Positions 45,631-49,923 of a stretch of 49,923 bases of DNA are shown one piece after another; positions within the stretch are counted from its first letter, which is position 1; each line of letters opens with the position of its first letter. The notes beneath the pieces were generated by a model. The model was not told the origin of the DNA, searched no databases, and saw only the letters and a program-made list of their open reading frames with translations. The position numbers were made by a program, and so were the translations under genes. This stretch comes from an uncultured Clostridia bacterium (GTDB lineage Bacteria; Bacillota; Clostridia; Christensenellales; UBA1242): assembly GCA_944350085.1 (NCBI GenBank), contig CALVNY010000022.1, positions 1 through 49,923 on the forward strand, read 5' to 3'.

Positions 45631-47076
45631 TTATAGTTCAACCTCCTTTAAAACAGAAAATAATGAATTTAACTCATCGTTTGAGTAATTGCTTTTCTTA
45701 GCCTGTTTATCAACTTTTGCCTTATTTTGTTTTATTGTTGTTCCAAAGTTTATTTCAACATTTTTTGCTTCTTCAACCGTGTTTATGTTTTGTGTATGAA
45801 ATTTTGCAAGAACTTTATTTAAAAATTGCATTGGTTGATATTTGTCAATAGATAAAGAAATTGCATAATCAATTAATTCCTCACTAATGCTCCAATCATT
45901 AACCCAAGTGTTGTAAAAGTTTCTATCCTGATTTATTACATTTCTATCTAGACCCACTTTGGTTAAAATATCTTTAATTTTGTCGTCAATCAACTTTAAT
46001 TCATAAATATAATTGTTAATACTTTCCAACTCAATATATCCAAGTTTATAAAATTTGTTTATTAATTCGTTTAATCCTTCTAAACTTCTAATTCCTTTAA
46101 TAAAACAATAATTTGCCAACACTTCACATGTTTCTTTTGTGTAACCCAAGCCTAACCAGTTTGCTATATATGTGTCAACAACAATGCTTAAATTTTCGTA
46201 TCTAACACCAATATTTTTGCAAACAACTTTTGCTATTTCAAAAAGTTCTTTTTCATTTTCAAAATATTCTTCAATTTCTTTAATTGAATTTAATTTTAAT
46301 TCATAACACTTATTTACTTTGTTTTCCAAAGCGGAAAATCCACCAGCCTTAACACTTTTTGCTAAATGCACTAACACTTCAACTTTAAAGTCGTATTCCT
46401 TAGTCCATAGCAAAAACTTTTCGTATTCAATTTCGTTGGCATTGCGTTTTATTTTTAAAGCATTTAAAACAAGTTTAACATCACTTGAATTTTTTTCTTG
46501 CTCTTTCAATCTTTCTTCAACTGCTTCAACCGTTTTAATTCCCTGATAAGCAAAATTTTTTGCAACAGTAATAATATAATTATAATTTACAGCATTTCCT
46601 TTTAGGTTTACTGCATACTTAATAATCATTATTAAGGCATCTTGTTCAACATTTAAACTTTCAATTATGTTGTAATATTCGTTATACTCATTAGGGGTTA
46701 TTAATCTACCAGAAATTATTTCCTGTGCAGTTATGTTAAATTGCTTATATTTATCCTTGTTGTAAAGTTTTTTTGTGTAACTAGCATTTTTGGTTGGCAA
46801 ATATCTAACCTCTATTGGTGTTGTGTTTAACACTTGAACAAGCCCCAACTCTTGCCAATATAAAAAACTTGAAATAATATCATCACAAGTTAAGTTTAAA
46901 GTAACACTAAAATCTTCTATTGAGTTGTCTGCCCCATTGTTGCATTTATATAATCCGTACAAATAAACCTTAACAGCATCACTAGGTGCGTTAGGCATAA
47001 ATTCATTTATAAACGCATTATCAATGGTTGTATATTTTTCTGTAATAAATTCGTTAGCAAACTTACAAAAACTCAT
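45631..47076 (-). CDS. DnaD/DnaB-domain replication initiation protein
   Basis: This 481-aa protein is the first gene of a two-gene operon with dnaI. The N-terminal ~100 residues form a winged-helix-like unit (AVKVYLYGLYKCNN, then a TCDDIISSFLYWQELGLVQV stretch). Two DnaD C-terminal-type helical modules follow: ~125-195, with YNYIITVAKNFAYQGIKTVE, and ~410-450, ending in KVLAKFHTQNINTVEEAKN. Two such modules are the layout of Bacillus DnaB (the membrane-associated initiation protein), whereas DnaD has one. So a DnaB-like role in helicase loading at oriC is likely, though the length and low similarity leave this open. GGAG precedes the ATG. Confidence 0.82.
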   Translation of the reverse strand: MSFCKFANEFITEKYTTIDNAFINEFMPNAPSDAVKVYLYGLYKCNNGADNSIEDFSVTLNLTCDDIISSFLYWQELGLVQVLNTTPIEVRYLPTKNASYTKKLYNKDKYKQFNITAQEIISGRLITPNEYNEYYNIIESLNVEQDALIMIIKYAVNLKGNAVNYNYIITVAKNFAYQGIKTVEAVEERLKEQEKNSSDVKLVLNALKIKRNANEIEYEKFLLWTKEYDFKVEVLVHLAKSVKAGGFSALENKVNKCYELKLNSIKEIEEYFENEKELFEIAKVVCKNIGVRYENLSIVVDTYIANWLGLGYTKETCEVLANYCFIKGIRSLEGLNELINKFYKLGYIELESINNYIYELKLIDDKIKDILTKVGLDRNVINQDRNFYNTWVNDWSISEELIDYAISLSIDKYQPMQFLNKVLAKFHTQNINTVEEAKNVEINFGTTIKQNKAKVDKQAKKSNYSNDELNSLFSVLKEVEL

Positions 47077-47102
47077 ATTTTCTCCTTATAATTTACTTTA
47101 AT

Positions 47103-47131
47103 ATAATAACAAAATATAATTTTTTTTACAA
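47103..47131 (-). promoter_or_regulatory. Probable promoter of the dnaD-like/dnaI operon
   Basis: TTGTAA (47126-47131), a 17-base spacer and TATTAT (47103-47108) are read on the minus strand, ending 26 bases ahead of the start codon. The surrounding DNA is AT-rich, so the match is only moderately informative. Confidence 0.45.
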
Positions 47132-47323
47132 GTTATAAAATGCATTTGTTTTTTTGCATTAATTTGTAATGATTATAAAAACTATTAAAAATTCCTTTTA
47201 ATCTAAATTGTTTAAGTTTAAATTACTTTAAAAAAATCAAAATGTTAAATTTAAAAACTTGTACTATATTGAAAATTTTAACAATAAAATATTAAAGATA
47301 AAATAATTTTTTAAGGTGATAAA

Positions 47324-48823
47324 ATGATAAAAAAATATTCTAAAATTTTAGCTCTTATATTTGCAAGTTTATGTTTAATGGCAACTTCATCCGGGTGTAC
47401 AAAAAATGTAAATTTAAACAAAATTGCCAAAAACTTAAATGTTTATGACATAAACTTAGAATATAATGAAAATAACCACATAGATGCAACTCAAACTATT
47501 ACATACACAAACAAAACAGGTCAAACTTTAAATAATATAAAATTTCATTTGTATGCCACTGCATTTGGGGAAGACGCAACAAACAAACCCGTTAGCAAAT
47601 TAAACGAGGAAGCTGCATATCCAAACGGCTTAAGTTATGGCACATATGAAGTTACAATGGTTAAAGTAAACAACAATGAAGTAACTCCATCTTATGAAGG
47701 TGAAGATGATGACATTTTAGTTGTAAGCGATTTGCAGTTAAAAGACGATAAAAAGATTTCAATATATTTTGAATACAATTTTGATTTGCCAAACATTAAT
47801 CATAGATATGGTTATGGTGAAAACACTGTCAACCTTGCAAACTTTTATCCAATAGTTTGTATTTATGAAAATGGTGCATGGGACAATAGTGGGTATCATA
47901 GCAATGGCGACCCATTTTATAGTGAATGTAGTAACTACAATGTAACCATAACTTACCCAAGCAACTTTGTTGTTGCTCACACAGGAGTTGAAAACAAAAC
48001 AGAAACAATTGATGAAAACACATCTAAAAAATTTTTAAGCGCCTTATGTGTTCGTGACTTTGCATTAGTTTTAAGTAACAAATTTAATGTGGTGGAAGAC
48101 ACTGTTAATAATGTTGCAGTTAAGTATTATTATTACAAAGATGAAAATCCAGAATATAGTTTAAACACTGCAGTTCTTGCAATAAAAACATTTAGTGAGT
48201 TGTTTGGAGAATATCCATATTCAACTTTTAGTGTTGTTGAAACAAACTTTGTGCATGGTGGAATGGAATATCCAAACTTGGTTTACATAAGTGACGCTGT
48301 TGAAAATGTTGGAGATTATCAAAATGTAATTATACACGAAACTGCACATCAATGGTGGTATGGAATTGTTGGAAATAGTGCTTATCATTATGGTTGGTTA
48401 GATGAAGGCCTAACCGAATATTCTACCCTACTATTTTACGAAAAAAATCCAACTTACAATGTAAACATCAGTGACAGCATAAAAGCAAGCACAAATAGTT
48501 ATGTTTTGTTTGTCGATATTTACACACAATACCTTGATAACCTTGACACAAGTTTAAATAGAAACATTAGCGAATACGACACAGAGCCTGAATATGTTTA
48601 TATGGCTTATGTAAAAGGTATGCTTTTGTTTGATAATTTAAGAGAACTTGTTGGCGACAAAAAGTTTTTCAATGGATTAAAATATTATTTTGAAAACAAT
48701 ATGTTCACAAATGTTACACCCGAAACTTTGATAGCAAACTTTTCAAAAACTTCTGGAACAAACTTAAAGCCTTTCTTTGATAGTTGGATAAATGGTGATG
48801 TTGTTATAAAATCTATATCTTAA
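47324..48823 (+). CDS. M1-family metallopeptidase lipoprotein
   Basis: This 499-aa protein has a lipoprotein signal ending in SSGC (lipid Cys at ~25), so it acts outside the membrane. It has an aminopeptidase-N-like beta domain (~40-240), then the catalytic domain with GGMEYP (312-317, the counterpart of the GAMEN exopeptidase loop) and the zinc site HETAH (338-342) followed 18 residues later by E361, the exact gluzincin M1 spacing. A Tyr in YMAYVKGMLLFDNL fits the transition-state residue. It lacks the long C-terminal helical domain of full-length aminopeptidase N. It likely trims peptides at the cell surface. The start has AAGGTG upstream; no convincing promoter was found in the 247-base gap shared with the divergent dnaD-like gene. 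Confidence 0.92.
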   Translation: MIKKYSKILALIFASLCLMATSSGCTKNVNLNKIAKNLNVYDINLEYNENNHIDATQTITYTNKTGQTLNNIKFHLYATAFGEDATNKPVSKLNEEAAYPNGLSYGTYEVTMVKVNNNEVTPSYEGEDDDILVVSDLQLKDDKKISIYFEYNFDLPNINHRYGYGENTVNLANFYPIVCIYENGAWDNSGYHSNGDPFYSECSNYNVTITYPSNFVVAHTGVENKTETIDENTSKKFLSALCVRDFALVLSNKFNVVEDTVNNVAVKYYYYKDENPEYSLNTAVLAIKTFSELFGEYPYSTFSVVETNFVHGGMEYPNLVYISDAVENVGDYQNVIIHETAHQWWYGIVGNSAYHYGWLDEGLTEYSTLLFYEKNPTYNVNISDSIKASTNSYVLFVDIYTQYLDNLDTSLNRNISEYDTEPEYVYMAYVKGMLLFDNLRELVGDKKFFNGLKYYFENNMFTNVTPETLIANFSKTSGTNLKPFFDSWINGDVVIKSIS

Positions 48824-48960
48824 TAAGTTAGTAATATTAATTTAGTTCAAACCACAACCAATTAACAAATAAAAATCTTTTTTACAATAAAAGTTGAATT
48901 GTAAATCTTAATATTATTCTTTTAATTTAAAATTGCATTTTATAATTTAATAAAATAATT

Positions 48961-48986
48961 AAAAACACACAAAATTGTGTGTTTTT
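48961..48986 (+). terminator. Terminator of the M1 peptidase gene
   Basis: AAAAACACACA (48961-48971) and TGTGTGTTTTT (48976-48986) enclose a 4-base loop and run into T. It lies about 140 bases past the stop codon and just ahead of the next promoter. Confidence 0.75.
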
Positions 48987-49014
48987 TACAATGTTTGCCA
49001 AATTCATTATTTAT

Positions 49015-49043
49015 TTGCAATTATACATCTTTTTTGCTACAAT
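49015..49043 (+). promoter_or_regulatory. Sigma-A promoter of the YycJ/WalJ-like gene
   Basis: TTGCAA (49015-49020), a 17-base spacer and TACAAT (49038-49043) precede the gene. A start near 49050 leaves a leader of about 17 bases containing AAAGGTG. Confidence 0.6.
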
Positions 49044-49066
49044 TATTTGGAAATAAAGGTGAAAAT

Positions 49067-49861
49067 ATGAAAGCATGTGTACTTGCATCTTCTTCCAAGG
49101 GTAATTGCACTTACATTGGAAGCGAAACAACAAACATTTTAATAGATGCTGGAATAAGCGTAAAGGACATTGAATATAAATTAGGCTTGCTTAGAGTTAA
49201 CCCAGAAAATATTTCTGCAATTTTAATTACTCATGAGCACAGCGACCATATAAAATCCGTTTACAACTTTACAAAAAAATATAAAAGTTGTTTTATTTAT
49301 GTTCACAAAAACACTTACGAAGCACTTTTAACTAAATTACCTAATTTAGACAAAAGAAGAATTATAATTTTTTATAATATGGACTTTAACATAGGTGATT
49401 TAACAATAACAAGTTTTATTTTACCCCACGACGCATCGTGCTGTGTTGGATATTCTATAAAAAATTATCAAAATAAAATAAGTATTTGTACAGATTTGGG
49501 GCATACTAATAGTGATATAATTCAAAATTTATGCAATAGTAAATTGGTTATTTTGGAAAGTAATCACGATATAGATATGCTAAAACAAAACCCACATTAT
49601 AGTTTTGCACTAAAAAACAGAATCCTTGGCAAATACGGTCATTTAAGCAACAATGCTGCTTGCGAAGTTGTGGAAAAATTGGCTTATAACAATGTTAAAC
49701 AAGTGGTCCTAGCCCATTTAAGCCCAGAAAACAACACTCCCGAACTTTGCTACAACACTATGTGCAACTATTTACTAAGCAAAGGAATTATTCCTAATGT
49801 TAACATATATATTGAGGTTGCAAACAAAAGCGAAATTGGAACAGTATTTACTCTAAAATAA
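49067..49861 (+). CDS. Metallo-beta-lactamase-fold hydrolase, YycJ/WalJ type
   Basis: This 264-aa protein begins MKACVLASSSKGNCTYIG, matching the 'LASGSSGN' opening of the YycJ/WalJ family. It has the metal-binding THEHSDH (55-61), a later His in ILPHDA, an Asp in CTDLGH and a terminal AHLS element, so both metal sites look complete. Family members are putative nucleases or phosphodiesterases; YycJ/WalJ has been linked to cell-division and cell-wall control and mismatch repair in Bacillota. No walR/walK genes are visible here. The start at 49067 is chosen because AAAGGTG lies just upstream and the promoter ends at 49043; an earlier in-frame ATG at 48977 lies within the previous terminator. 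Confidence 0.9.
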   Translation: MKACVLASSSKGNCTYIGSETTNILIDAGISVKDIEYKLGLLRVNPENISAILITHEHSDHIKSVYNFTKKYKSCFIYVHKNTYEALLTKLPNLDKRRIIIFYNMDFNIGDLTITSFILPHDASCCVGYSIKNYQNKISICTDLGHTNSDIIQNLCNSKLVILESNHDIDMLKQNPHYSFALKNRILGKYGHLSNNAACEVVEKLAYNNVKQVVLAHLSPENNTPELCYNTMCNYLLSKGIIPNVNIYIEVANKSEIGTVFTLK

Positions 49862-49893
49862 CCAATACATTAATTTGTGGAGGTTATTTTTTT

Positions 49894-49923
49894 ATGAATA
49901 AAGTTGTTAAATTAAAAAATATT
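49894..49923 (+). CDS. Start of a gene cut by the right window edge
   Basis: ATG at 49894 has GGAGG (49879-49883) 10 bases upstream and opens a frame reading MNKVVKLKNI to the edge. It starts 32 bases after the YycJ-like stop on the same strand, so the two are probably cotranscribed. Ten codons do not allow identification. Confidence 0.6.
   Translation, partial: MNKVVKLKNI

Noticed and set aside
48977..49066. Longer N-terminus of the YycJ/WalJ-like protein
   Set aside because: The extra 30 codons lie over the upstream terminator and the gene's own promoter; MKACV at 49067 has the ribosome site and matches the family start.

Overview
The window is a low-GC, strongly AT-biased chromosome segment from a spore-forming member of the Bacillota. 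An uncultured gut-type clostridial lineage is my inference. The support is a clear SpoIIID, a SpoIIQ-like LytM protein, a DnaD/DnaI helicase-loading pair, the pth-mfd gene order, GGAGG/GGTG ribosome binding sites, TTGACA/TATAAT promoters with 17-base spacers, and lipoproteins with Gram-positive style lipoboxes. The standard code fits throughout. I see no rRNA, tRNA, CRISPR array, insertion sequence or prophage.

The left 28.4 kb (57% of the window) holds two giant minus-strand genes in tandem. The downstream one (1-11869) runs off the left edge after 3956 codons. The upstream one (12424-28422) is complete at 5332 aa. Both begin with a lipoprotein signal whose lipid-modified Cys is residue 25. 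Both continue with about 1000 residues of Ig-like (Big-type) beta domains and then long blocks of GLUG-type repeats (GG-hydrophobic-hydrophobic-G, then a turn, then N/SYS). They share domain order and an almost identical sigma-A promoter, so they look like diverged copies of one gene. They are probably surface-tethered adhesin- or scaffold-like lipoproteins; no enzymatic motif was seen.

From 28.7 to 32.8 kb there is a plus-strand ttcA-like tRNA thiolase, then a minus-strand sporulation group: a YwmB-like small protein, a SpoIIQ-like LytM protein, an acyl carrier protein and SpoIIID. A sigma-E-like promoter fits spoIIID and a sigma-F-like promoter fits the spoIIQ-like gene. Next come a histidine-free relative of glycerol-1-phosphate dehydrogenase, a flippase-like (MprF/YbhN-type) membrane protein and a PrsA-type lipoprotein foldase.

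From 36.2 to 44.2 kb there is one compact minus-strand operon of seven genes: two CPBP-family membrane proteases, rlmH, tadA, a degenerate GlmU-like protein, pth and mfd. Gaps are 25 bases or less, with several overlaps, behind a good sigma-A promoter. It mixes translation quality control, RNA modification and transcription-coupled repair.

The right end carries a 48-aa YjzC-like gene, a dnaD-dnaI operon for replicative helicase loading, an M1 metallopeptidase lipoprotein, a YycJ/WalJ-type metallo-beta-lactamase-fold hydrolase, and the first ten codons of another gene.
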